Positions 35,169-43,545 of a stretch of 64,000 nucleotides of DNA are shown here, one piece after another (positions within the stretch are counted from its first letter, which is position 1; the number at the start of each line of letters is the position of its first letter). A program made the translations under genes and the position numbers. Under the pieces are notes generated by a model. That model saw only the letters and a program-made list of their open reading frames with translations. It did no database searches and was not told the DNA's origin. Source of the DNA: Brachybacterium sp. UMB0905 (GTDB lineage: Bacteria; Actinomycetota; Actinomycetes; Actinomycetales; Dermabacteraceae); assembly GCF_002871795.1 (NCBI RefSeq), contig NZ_PNHL01000010.1, forward strand, positions 1 to 64,000, read 5' to 3'.

Positions 35169-36932
35169 ATGACTGCCCGTTTTCCCCACACTCTGACCCG
35201 CCGCGCACTGGGCGCGAGCGCGCTCGCCGGAGCGGCCGTGGCCGCCGTGCCCGCTACCGCCCACGCCAAGGGCCGCGCCCCCGGCCGCGAGGATGCCCGG
35301 ATCGACGAGCTGCTGGCGGGAATGAGCCTTGAGCAGAAGATCGGCCAGCTGTTCGTGGCCGTCGGCTACGGCTCCCGCGCCGACCAGCCCCATAAGTCCA
35401 ACACCGAGACCACGGGCGTGGACACGATCGCCGAGATCATCTCCACCCACCACGTGGGCGGGCTGATCTATTTCGCCTGGAGCGACAACCTCGAGAACCC
35501 CGAGCAGGTGGCGACGCTGTGCAACGACGCGCAGGACGCAGCGCTCGCCTCCGGCGGGATTCCGCTCGTGATCAGCGCCGATGAGGAGCGCGGCGTGGTC
35601 TACCGCCTGCCGGCCCCCGCCACGCCGCTGCCCGGTCAGATGGCCCTCGGCGCGACCGGTTCGAAGGCCCACGCCCGCAAGGCCGGGCGGATCGTCGGCG
35701 AGGAGATGCGGGCGCTGGGCCTGCATCAGGCGTTCTCCCCGGTGGCCGATGTGAACGTCGAGGCGCAGAACCCGGTGATCGGCGTGCGCTCCTTCGGCGC
35801 GGACCCCGAGGCGGTGGCGCGCCTGGCCGCAGCGCAGATCAAGGGTCTGCAGGGCGCGGACTGCTCGGCGGCGGCCAAGCATTTCCCCGGCCACGGCGAC
35901 ACCGCTGTGGACTCCCACATCGGGCTGCCGGTCATCGAGCACACCCGCGAGGAGATCGACGAGCTGGACCTGCCGCCGTTCATCGCCGCGATCGACGAGG
36001 GCGTGGACGCGATCATGACCGCCCACATCGTGGTGCCGGCGCTCGACGATTCGGGCGTGCCCGCCACGCTCTCGCCCCCGATCCTCACCGGGCTGCTGCG
36101 CGAGGAGCTCGGCTACGACGGCGTCATCGTCACCGATTCCCTGGCGATGGAGGGCGTGCGCACTCTGTTCGGTGACGAGCGGGTGCCGGTCGAGGCGATC
36201 CTCGCAGGCGCCGACCAGATGCTCATGCCGCCGGATCTCGCGCTGGCCATCGGCGGGGTGCGCGACGCGGTCGACGCCGGTGAGATCACCGAGGAGCGAC
36301 TGGATCAGTCGGTGCGCCGCATCCTGCGCCAAAAGCTGCGCCGCGGCCTGTTCACGGACGACCTGCACGTGGACCCCGCCGCTGCGGAGTCGGCGCTCAG
36401 CACCCGAAAGTCCCTGCGCACCGCCCGGAAGATCGCCGAAGACTCCGTCACGCTGCTGATCGACGAGGCGCTGCCGCTGCCGGACGGAGCGAGCGTCCTG
36501 GTCACCGGTGAGGGCAGCGCCGAGAAGATCGACGTGGCCGTCGAAGCGCTGAACGACCTGGGCTTCACCGCAACCGGGCTCGCAGAGGCGAACGCCAAGG
36601 ACGCTGCCGCGGCCGCGGAGGACGTGGATGCGGTGCTCGTGTTCACCTCCTCCGGCGGTTTCGAGACTCCCGCGGAGCAGGTCGCCCTCGTGAAGGCCCT
36701 CGCGGCGACCGAGGCGACCGTGGTCCACGCCTCGCTGCGCAACCCCTACGACGTGGTGCACGTGGGCGAGGTGGGCGCCTCGATCGCCGGGTACGGCAAC
36801 GCCGATGCGACCCTGCAGGCCATCGCCGGGGTGCTCGCCGGGGATGTCACGGCCGGGGGCACGCTGCCGGTCGCGATCCCCGAGGCCGACGGCACCGGTG
36901 AGGCCTACCCCCTGGGCTTCGGCCTGGGCTGA
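35169..36932 (+). CDS. nagZ: GH3 beta-N-acetylglucosaminidase, exported
   Basis: This 587-residue GH3 enzyme has a Tat/Sec-like export signal (LTRRALGASALAGAAVAAVP ATAHA) and a catalytic barrel with AAKHFPGHGDTAVDSH, the NagZ His/Asp general acid-base loop. The nucleophile Asp is in VIVTDSLAMEG near 320. The C-terminal alpha/beta/alpha domain ends near the stop. It removes GlcNAc from peptidoglycan pieces and pairs naturally with NamZ upstream (gap 117 bases, good ggaagg site). Together they would strip MurNAc and GlcNAc outside the cell. The downstream hairpin ends transcription. Confidence 0.9.
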   Translation: MTARFPHTLTRRALGASALAGAAVAAVPATAHAKGRAPGREDARIDELLAGMSLEQKIGQLFVAVGYGSRADQPHKSNTETTGVDTIAEIISTHHVGGLIYFAWSDNLENPEQVATLCNDAQDAALASGGIPLVISADEERGVVYRLPAPATPLPGQMALGATGSKAHARKAGRIVGEEMRALGLHQAFSPVADVNVEAQNPVIGVRSFGADPEAVARLAAAQIKGLQGADCSAAAKHFPGHGDTAVDSHIGLPVIEHTREEIDELDLPPFIAAIDEGVDAIMTAHIVVPALDDSGVPATLSPPILTGLLREELGYDGVIVTDSLAMEGVRTLFGDERVPVEAILAGADQMLMPPDLALAIGGVRDAVDAGEITEERLDQSVRRILRQKLRRGLFTDDLHVDPAAAESALSTRKSLRTARKIAEDSVTLLIDEALPLPDGASVLVTGEGSAEKIDVAVEALNDLGFTATGLAEANAKDAAAAAEDVDAVLVFTSSGGFETPAEQVALVKALAATEATVVHASLRNPYDVVHVGEVGASIAGYGNADATLQAIAGVLAGDVTAGGTLPVAIPEADGTGEAYPLGFGLG

Positions 36933-36982
36933 TCCACCGCGCGGTGGGGGCCGATGGCGCCCCTGCCGTCGCCGCACAACCA

Positions 36983-37019
36983 CAGAGCCGGCCGGTGCAC
37001 CCCGCACTGGCCGGCTCTG
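36983..37019. terminator. Bidirectional terminator between nagZ and DUF4185 gene
   Basis: A 16-bp stem with one mismatch (cagagccggccggtgc / gcactggccggctctg) and a five-base loop, between convergent genes. Confidence 0.75.
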
Positions 37020-37091
37020 CTCGTGCCTCATCGATGCCTGCCTCGTCGGCTTCTGGCCCGTCGACACCAACGCCGTCTGAACCTGCCCCGC

Positions 37092-38234
37092 CTACTCCGC
37101 GCAGCGGCGCCGTAGCGGGTCCTCGATCCGGTACTGCTCCACGTGGTACGGCCAGTCCGGGCCGGTGTGCCACTGCGAGCACACCAGGTGCAGCACATCC
37201 AGCGTGGAGCCGGGCACGATGTACGGCCCGTACAGCTGGGCGACGACGTTGTGTTCCTCCTTGCCCCACTCCCCGCCGTGCAGCAGTACGATCGGCTCCG
37301 CCTCGGCGAGCTCCTCTGGGCTGTCAGCAGCGATGATGCAGGCACGGTAGTTCCCGGCATCGAAGTACGTCAGCAGCCACTGGTCCTCCACGACCCGCAG
37401 CGACATCTCCCCGATCGACCCCTCCAGCACGATCAACGGGTCGCTCGCATCACCCCAGGTCCCGTCGGCCTGGAGGGTTTCGTAGGCCGCGGGCTCGAGG
37501 ATCGAATCCTGCGGCACGCGCGAGAGGATCAGGCCCTTGTCGCGCTGGAATCCGGTGGTCAGCAGGTACACGTGACCGTCGGTGGGGTGCGGGTACCAGG
37601 TGCACTGCTGCATGAACCCCTCGGCGTGGCCGCCGGGGAACATTTCGGCGGTGCGCGCCCACGTCTCCCCAGAGTCCTCGCTGGTCCAGATCTCGCTCAT
37701 GGCGACGTTGCCGAGGCCGTGGTTGACCATCATCCACAGGTACATCGTCTCGCCGACGGTCAGCGGGTCGCCCGGCAGGATCGTGGAGACGGGGTTGTCA
37801 TCGTGCTCGTAGTCCACGAGCTGCTCGGCGGTCTCGCCGCCAACGGCGCTGGTCCAGGTGATGCCCTCATCCAGGGGGACGTCCGGATCGGCGAAGAGGC
37901 CGACGGGGGAGCGCCAGAACCCGCCTCCCACCACGGCCGCCTCGAAGGTGTCGCCGAAGATGAACAGGATCCGCCCGTCGGGGGTGACGGCGGGGGCGCC
38001 GAGGTCGGTGGCTTCCATGCGGAAGCGCGTGGTGATCTCGGGGCCGGTGATCGGGCCCATGCGCTCCACGACCGGGCAGGCGCTGCGGTCCACCTCGCCC
38101 CAGGGGGACGGCTCGGCGGTGGCCTCAGGGTCTTCGGGGCCCGAGCCGCTGTCGCCGCCGGAACAGGCTGTGACCAGCGCGCCGGCGCCCGCCAGCACCG
38201 CCGATCCGCGCAGGAACTGGGAACGATCGATCAC
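37092..38234 (-). CDS. DUF4185 (GH183-type) lipoprotein, putative endo-D-arabinanase 1
   Basis: This 380-residue lipoprotein has lipobox GALVTACSG near residue 20. The DUF4185 propeller domain has RMEATDLGAPAVTPDGRILF, FIFGDTFE, TVGETMYLWMMVNHGLGNV, YLLTTGFQRDKG and ends VPGSTLDVLHLVCSQWHTGP. Characterised DUF4185 members (GH183) are endo-acting on D-arabinan of mycobacterial arabinogalactan. The acidic residues in ATDLG and FGDT are candidates for catalysis (inference). It is the first of three paralogues here. A LacI-type operator lies 71 bases upstream of the start (38305-38316). Confidence 0.85.
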   Translation of the reverse strand: MIDRSQFLRGSAVLAGAGALVTACSGGDSGSGPEDPEATAEPSPWGEVDRSACPVVERMGPITGPEITTRFRMEATDLGAPAVTPDGRILFIFGDTFEAAVVGGGFWRSPVGLFADPDVPLDEGITWTSAVGGETAEQLVDYEHDDNPVSTILPGDPLTVGETMYLWMMVNHGLGNVAMSEIWTSEDSGETWARTAEMFPGGHAEGFMQQCTWYPHPTDGHVYLLTTGFQRDKGLILSRVPQDSILEPAAYETLQADGTWGDASDPLIVLEGSIGEMSLRVVEDQWLLTYFDAGNYRACIIAADSPEELAEAEPIVLLHGGEWGKEEHNVVAQLYGPYIVPGSTLDVLHLVCSQWHTGPDWPYHVEQYRIEDPLRRRCAE

Positions 38235-38304
38235 GGGGGCCTCCTCGCAGCGTCATCGCTGTGCAGCATCGTGCACTCCAGCGTACGCACCGAACAGCTC
38301 GCGA

Positions 38305-38316
38305 GCAATCGTTTAC
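38305..38316. promoter_or_regulatory. LacI-type operator 1
   Basis: gcaatcgtttac, CG-centred AANCGNTT palindrome, upstream of the minus-strand DUF4185 gene. Confidence 0.65.
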
Positions 38317-38350
38317 CAAGGATGGGGTAGCCAACCCCGCCTCCGCCCGC

Positions 38351-39955
38351 TCAGGCCATGCGGAACGGGTCCTCGGGCTCCTCGTTCCAGCCGGGCGCGT
38401 CGCCCCAGCCGGTCCCCTCGCCCCAGCCGGGCACGTCGCGGATCACGGGGATCTCGGAGGTCAGCAGCGCCCGACCCTCCCCGGCCATGCCGTACGGGTC
38501 GCGGACGACGGGGATCTCCGAGGTCATGAGCATGCCGGGCTCCTCGGTGCGCTCGAGCAGCTGCTCCTCGCGCACCACGGGGATTTCGGCGGTCAGCAGG
38601 GCAGTGCTGCCATCGGCCGCCCCGAACTCCTCCGCCATGTCGGTGAGGGCGGGAAGCTCCGCGGTGGTGAGCGGGATGGAGCCCGTCGTGGTCTCGCCAT
38701 CGGGGGAGGCTGCGGCTTCCAGCTGGGCGAGGGCGGCCGCCTCGCGGGAGGCGAGGGCCGCGCGGCGCTGCCGGACACGCACGTAGTCGTGGGTGAACAC
38801 GGCGCCGGCGGCGGTGCAGGCGGCCAGCACCACGCCGAGCACCACCCAGAAGGTGCGGGAGAGGTCCCCGGCGGCGATCAGGGCGCTGGCCGTGATGACG
38901 CCCAGCGCATTGGCGGTGCGCAGCATCGCGAACACCTCGGCCCGATGCTCGGGCGCCACCAACTGATCCAGCACGAGCGAGTAGTAGGTGGACAGCGGCG
39001 CGAGCACCGCACCGCCCAGCACTGCGCCGACGATCGTGAGCGTCACCGAACCGCCGAAGCCCGCGAGGGCGAGCCCTACCCCGATCGTCACCAGCCACGC
39101 CAGGACGGTGCGTCGGCGCGGGATGCGATTGCGGATGCTCACCCACACCCCGCCGGTCACCGAGGCAGTGCAGATCGCGACCGGGAAGATCACGCCCCAC
39201 GTCGGCTCCAGTCCGTAGGCGACGGCGAGGGAGACCGCACCGATCTCGATGGTGCCGATCGCGGCGGTGGTCGCCCCACCGGCCAGCAGCCACATGAGGA
39301 TCGTGGGCGTCAGCTCCAGTCGGCCCGCCGCGGCCCGCGCATCCGGCGCCGGGGCCGTCGCCGTGGGCAGCGACGGCAGCAGCACCAGCGGCGAGCCGCC
39401 CAGCAGCACCATCGCCCACACCGCGAGCGCCGGGGAGATTCCGCCCAGGCCCGCGGCGATCACCGGGGAGGCCACGAACGCGACTTCGTTCAGCGTTGCG
39501 GCGATGCCGAGGGCGCGCGGCAGCTGCGCGGCGGAGACCAGGTGGTTCAAGGTGGCGCGCAGGTGCCCGTAGGCCGCGCCGGCGGAGAGCCCGGAGGCCG
39601 CGGCAGCGGCGAGCACGAGTGGGAAGGGCGCCCCGAGGGTGGCGAGCAGCGCCACCGCCACCAGACCCGCTGTTCGCAGGCCGATGAGGAACCGCAGGTA
39701 GGGCATGGGGGCGAAGCGCTGTCCCAGCCGCGCGAGCGGTACCGCGCCCACCACCTGGGCGATGGTCATCGCCAGCACCATGGCCGCACCGGAGCCCGGA
39801 TCACCCGTCAGCGGCAGCGCGATCAGAGCGAAGGCGATCGGTGACGCGGACTGCGGGACGGCGAAGGCTGAATACGAGCCGAACCAGCGCAGCAGAGGGG
39901 TGGAGAGCGGGCGGGCGGACAAGGAGCCTCCTTCTGGGGTGACCAGTGCGAACAT
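38351..39955 (-). CDS. MFS transporter with repetitive cytoplasmic tail
   Basis: This 534-residue protein has twelve predicted membrane segments in residues 20-400 and belongs to the major facilitator superfamily; the substrate is unknown. The C-terminal 130 residues are soluble and unusual. The peptide L-L/M-T-S/A-E-I-P-V-V/I-R-D/E occurs three times (near 38590, 38520 and 38460), with a weaker fourth copy (PLTTAELPALTDM) earlier. The end is Gly/Trp/Pro-rich. The tail may be a protein-binding or phosphorylation platform. It is divergent from the XRE-cupin regulator across a region with two 18-bp direct repeats, so it is the likely regulated target. Confidence 0.82.
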   Translation of the reverse strand: MFALVTPEGGSLSARPLSTPLLRWFGSYSAFAVPQSASPIAFALIALPLTGDPGSGAAMVLAMTIAQVVGAVPLARLGQRFAPMPYLRFLIGLRTAGLVAVALLATLGAPFPLVLAAAAASGLSAGAAYGHLRATLNHLVSAAQLPRALGIAATLNEVAFVASPVIAAGLGGISPALAVWAMVLLGGSPLVLLPSLPTATAPAPDARAAAGRLELTPTILMWLLAGGATTAAIGTIEIGAVSLAVAYGLEPTWGVIFPVAICTASVTGGVWVSIRNRIPRRRTVLAWLVTIGVGLALAGFGGSVTLTIVGAVLGGAVLAPLSTYYSLVLDQLVAPEHRAEVFAMLRTANALGVITASALIAAGDLSRTFWVVLGVVLAACTAAGAVFTHDYVRVRQRRAALASREAAALAQLEAAASPDGETTTGSIPLTTAELPALTDMAEEFGAADGSTALLTAEIPVVREEQLLERTEEPGMLMTSEIPVVRDPYGMAGEGRALLTSEIPVIRDVPGWGEGTGWGDAPGWNEEPEDPFRMA

Positions 39956-39960
39956 CGAAA

Positions 39961-40031
39961 AGCCGCGGCGCCAACCGCGGCTCTATGCGCAACATAGTGC
40001 CCACTCGACCGGTTGCGCAATATAGTGCCCA
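39961..40031. promoter_or_regulatory. Divergent control region with two 18-bp direct repeats
   Basis: tgcgcaacatagtgccca (39986-40003) and tgcgcaatatagtgccca (40014-40031) differ at one base and are 28 bases apart. An inverted repeat agccgcgg / ccgcggct lies at 39961-39982. All sit between the MFS and XRE-cupin starts and are probable operator sites for the latter. Confidence 0.65.
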
Positions 40032-40104
40032 TCACGTCGTGATCGGGGGTGGGCCAGTCCTCCGGCGAGTAGGCTTCACACTCCACCTGACCAGGAGGAA
40101 TCCC

Positions 40105-40734
40105 ATGGCTGAAGGCATGCGACCGGCGGTCGTCGCGCAGCTCGGGGAACGGATCCGCGCGCTGCGGCAGGACCAGGACCTGTCAGTGGCAGCACTCGCG
40201 GAGGCCAGCGAGGTGTCCCGTCGGATGCTCACCCAGATCGAACTGGGGCAGGCGAATCCGTCGGTCACCATCCTGGACCGGATCGCCGACGGGCTCGGCA
40301 CCACCTTCGCGGCCCTCATGGGGGTGGGGCCGGACGCCCCGCCGGAGGGCGTGGAGGTGTGGTCCACCGACGACGGGTCCTGGGCGATCCTGCTCGACGC
40401 GGTCGAGACGCCCGATGGGACCGTGGTGGAGACCTGGAAGTACTGGCTGCTGGGCAACGATCAGGTCAGCGGCGGCACCGAGGACCCCTCACCGGCGATG
40501 ATGCTGCACGTCATCGAGGGGGCGCTCGAGGTGACGACGCCGCGCGGCACGGAGACGATCGAGGTGGGCGGCTCCGGGCGCGTGCCCCGCAACGCCCCCT
40601 ATCGTTTCCGTGCCGTGGACGAGCGCGGCGCCGGGTTCCTCGCCGCCTCGCTGATGCCGCGCCTCAGCGCAGCCCGCGCACGCGGAACTGCTGGGTCCAA
40701 TACGGCCAGCCCGCCCCGGTGTTCCACTGGCTGA
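40105..40734 (+). CDS. XRE-family regulator with C-terminal cupin domain
   Basis: The 209-residue protein has an HTH_3 domain at residues 10-65 (LGERIRALRQDQDLSVAALA EASEVSRRMLTQIELGQANP). A cupin barrel follows (MMLHVIEGALEVTTPRGTET IEVGGSGRVPRNAPYRFRA). XRE-cupin proteins usually repress neighbouring transporter or catabolic genes in response to a small ligand. The start has a strong aggagga site. The last 25 residues read on into the 3' end of the convergent DUF4185 gene (71-bp antisense overlap), suggesting the original stop was lost. Confidence 0.85.
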   Translation: MAEGMRPAVVAQLGERIRALRQDQDLSVAALAEASEVSRRMLTQIELGQANPSVTILDRIADGLGTTFAALMGVGPDAPPEGVEVWSTDDGSWAILLDAVETPDGTVVETWKYWLLGNDQVSGGTEDPSPAMMLHVIEGALEVTTPRGTETIEVGGSGRVPRNAPYRFRAVDERGAGFLAASLMPRLSAARARGTAGSNTASPPRCSTG

Positions 40735-41755
40735 CCAGCAGGTGCAGGTCCGAGAGGGTGGAGCCGGGCACGATGTAGCCGCCGTAGGGCTGGGCCATCA
40801 GGGTGTCACTCTCCCCGCCCCAGTGCGTGGAGTGGATCAGCTGGTGATGCTCGGCGGTAAAGAGGTTCGCGGTGGGCCCGTCGTGCAGGAGCACATCGAT
40901 CGTGCCGTCCCCGGCGTTGAACCAGGACAGCACCCAGGTGCCGTCGATGATGCGCCAGCACATCTCCCCGAACCGGCCTTCGCGCACCGGGGTGGGCGGA
41001 TTGCCCCAGGCCCACTTCCCGTCGCGGTAGCCCCACGGCTCGTAGGCACCCGGATCCATGATCGAGCCGCCGAACACGCGGTGCAGGATGATCGGCTTGT
41101 CCCGCTGGAACCCGGTGGATAGCACGTACACGTGGTCGTCGGCATGGTTGTAGGTCCACGTGACCTGCTGGAACATACCGCCCAGGTGGTCGCCGGGGAA
41201 CATGTACGGGTTGTGCTGCCAGGTGGCGCCGGAATCCTTCGAGGTGAGGATCTTGGTGTGGGCGACGTTGCCGAAGCCGTGGTTCTCCATCACCCACAGG
41301 TACATCGTGTCGCCGAGGGTGATCACATCGCCGGGCAGCAGCGTGGTGACCGGGTCGCGCGGGTAGTCGACCAGCTGGCGGGCGTAGTCGCCGCCCACCG
41401 GGGCGGTCCAGGCGATCTTGTCCGCGAGCGGCCGGTTCTGGTCCGCGTATAGGGCGATCGGCGCCCGGTTCGGGCCCTCCACGCGCGGGGCGTCGAAGGT
41501 GTCACCGAAGACGGTGAGGATCCGCCCATCGGGCGCGATGGCGGGGACGCCGAGGTCCGTGGAGTGCGCGCCCCACATGTCCGTCAGGCCCGGGCCGGTG
41601 ACCTCGCCCAGACGCTGGACCGACGGTGCGGCCTGCGCCGATGCGGACAGCGGGCCCGCCTGCAGCCCGGCGGCGCCCAGGCCGGTCGCGGCAGCGGTGA
41701 GGCCCGTGAGCTTCAGGAATGAGGCGCGGGACAGGGGAGCGGACTGCGGGGACAT
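40664..41755 (-). CDS. DUF4185 (GH183-type) exported protein, putative endo-D-arabinanase 2
   Basis: This 363-residue protein is exported by a Tat-like signal (LSRASFLKLTGLTAAATGLG ending SASAQA). The DUF4185 domain has HSTDLGVPAIAPDGRILTVF, GDTFDAPRVEG, LGDTMYLWVMENHGFGNVAH, YVLSTGFQRDKPI and ends VPGSTLSDLHLLVSQWNTGA, in the same order as its two neighbours. It has no lipobox, so it should be secreted or Tat-released. It overlaps the XRE-cupin gene by 71 bases in convergent orientation. No operator of the LacI type was found directly in front; a long hairpin lies 160 bases upstream. Confidence 0.83.
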   Translation of the reverse strand: MSPQSAPLSRASFLKLTGLTAAATGLGAAGLQAGPLSASAQAAPSVQRLGEVTGPGLTDMWGAHSTDLGVPAIAPDGRILTVFGDTFDAPRVEGPNRAPIALYADQNRPLADKIAWTAPVGGDYARQLVDYPRDPVTTLLPGDVITLGDTMYLWVMENHGFGNVAHTKILTSKDSGATWQHNPYMFPGDHLGGMFQQVTWTYNHADDHVYVLSTGFQRDKPIILHRVFGGSIMDPGAYEPWGYRDGKWAWGNPPTPVREGRFGEMCWRIIDGTWVLSWFNAGDGTIDVLLHDGPTANLFTAEHHQLIHSTHWGGESDTLMAQPYGGYIVPGSTLSDLHLLVSQWNTGAGWPYWTQQFRVRGLR

Positions 41756-41875
41756 GCGGACCTCCTGCGGGTCGGGACGCTGATCCCTCCCAGTCCAGCC
41801 GCTCGCGCGCGAGCGCACCATCGGCCATCGGTGCGAAACCTCGGCGGGCAGATGGGTCGAAGGTGCTGGGGACTC

Positions 41876-41962
41876 ACTCCCACCCCAGCGAAGACTCCCA
41901 CCCCAGCGGAGAGCGCTGCGTTTTCGTGGGAATAGCAGTCGACTTCCCACGCAAACGCAGCG
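41876..41962. repeat. Tandem 15-bp repeat followed by a 19-bp-stem hairpin
   Basis: actcccaccccagcg occurs at 41876-41890 and 41894-41908. A hairpin follows, with arms 41914-41932 and 41944-41962 (18 of 19 bases pair) and an 11-base loop. It lies between two DUF4185 genes; no T-run is seen, so termination is only one option. Confidence 0.65.
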
Positions 41963-42013
41963 GTCTTGGGTGAGGGGAGCGGGGGCGAGCCCGGGCAGGC
42001 CCGGGCGCCTGCG

Positions 42014-43234
42014 TCAGGCGAGCGACTCCATGGCCCGTCGGACCCCTTCGACGCGGTACTGCTGCACGTGGTAGGGCCAGCCCGCGCCGGTGTTCCACTG
42101 CGAGCACAGCAGATGCAGGTCATCGAGCGTGGAGCCGGGCAGGATGTACGGGCCGTACAGCTGCGCGACGCGCTCATGGTCCTCCTGGCCCCAGCCGCAG
42201 CCCCACAGGATCGTCTCCGCGTAGGCGGGGGTGCGGATCTCCTCGGGGGAGTTAGCCAGCAGCATGTCCACGCGGTACAGGCCCGCGTTGAACCAGGTGA
42301 GCACCCACTTGTCCCCGACGATGCGCAGGCACATCTCGCCCACGTGCCCGCCGAGCACCGGGGTGGGGTCGTTGCCCCAGGCCCACTGCTGCTGCTCGCC
42401 CTCACCGGTGGCACCGTAGGTCTCGTAGGCGTCCGGGTTCAGGATCGAGTCCTGCGGCACGCGCTGGAGGATCGCTTCCTTGTCGCGCTGGAACCCGGTG
42501 GTCAGCAGGTATACGTAGCCGTCGGTGGGGTGGGCGAACCAGGTGCACTGCTGCGAGAACCCGTCGAGGTGATCTCCGGGGAACATCTCCGCGGTGCGCT
42601 CCCAGTGCTCGCCGGAGTCCTGGGAGGTTCAGATCTCGGTGTGGTCCACGTTGCCGAAGCCGTGGTTGACCATCACCCACACGTACATGGTCTCCCCGAC
42701 GGTGAGGATGTCACCGGGCAGGATCGTGGAGACGGGGTTGCCGCTGTGGTCGTACTCGACGAGCTCCACCGCCTCCTCGCCGCCCACCGCGGAGGTCCAT
42801 TCGAGGCCGTGCTTGAGCTTGCGATCGGGGTCCGCATACAGGCCGACGGGGGAGCGCCACCAGCCGCCGCCCACCGCGGCATCCTCCCAGGTATCGCCGA
42901 AGATCACGAGGATCCGCCCGTCCGGGGTGACGGCCGGTGCGCCGAGGTCCGTCGCCTCCATGCGGAAGCGGGTGGTGATGCCGGGGCCGGTGACGGTCTT
43001 GAGTCGCGTGATCTCCGGGCGACGGTAGCCGGGGTTCGGATCGACGCCGCGCCCGGTGCCGCGGCCGGGCTTGTCATCGGGGGTGCGGTCCGCGTGGGCG
43101 GGCCCGCCCGCGGCAAGAGCGGCGCCGAGCGTGCCGGCGCCGAGGGCGAGGGAGCCGCCGCGCAGGAACCCGGAGCGGGACAGCTCCGCCGGGGCAGGGC
43201 TCGAGGGCTGGGCAGAAGGTGTGGTCGAGCGCAT
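42014..43234 (-). pseudogene. DUF4185 (GH183-type) gene 3 with in-frame opal codon
   Basis: The N-terminal half has an export signal (RSGFLRGGSLALGAGTLGAA ... AHA) and RMEATDLGAPAVTPDGRILV, FGDTWED, TVGETMYVWVMVNHGFGNVD. After HTEI comes TGA at 42631-42629, where the paralogue at 37092 has Trp (SEIWTSEDSGETW). The same frame then continues TSQDSGEHWERTAEMF and YLLTTGFQRDKEA to 42014. A single G-to-A change thus splits the domain. Everything else looks functional. The start ATG at 43234 follows ggaggc. An operator lies at 43307-43318. Confidence 0.88.
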
Positions 43235-43306
43235 GGAAGCCTCCATTGGCGTGTGGTGCGAGTCACGGTCTGCGGGGTGCAACTCTAGAGGCTCGGCGCA
43301 TGGAGA

Positions 43307-43318
43307 GCAATCGTTTAC
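43307..43318. promoter_or_regulatory. LacI-type operator 2
   Basis: gcaatcgtttac, identical to operator 1, 73 bases before the minus-strand DUF4185 gene 3. Confidence 0.7.
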
Positions 43319-43512
43319 CGTTCGACGGTACGAGATCGATAGGGGCGTGCGGCGCTGCGCCGGCGCGGAACTCCACCCCGTGTCAAGCATCGTCCCAGGT
43401 GAAGCGCGCTCCTGGAGCTGCACTGACGGGGCCGTCGCGGGAGCCGCTCCTGCTGGGGCATCCACCCGGGGTTTACGCAGCGTCACAGCTCCCGTACGGT
43501 GGTACTGGGCGA

Positions 43513-43524
43513 GTAAACGATTTT
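43513..43524. promoter_or_regulatory. LacI-type operator 3
   Basis: gtaaacgatttt, the same motif on the other strand, 22 bases before the plus-strand permease gene; likely shared control of both directions. Confidence 0.65.
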
Positions 43525-43545
43525 CGACGCAATGGAGTGCCGACC

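Noticed and set aside
41914-41962. Riboswitch-like structure
   Set aside because: It is a plain two-arm hairpin without the multi-stem layout of known riboswitches.
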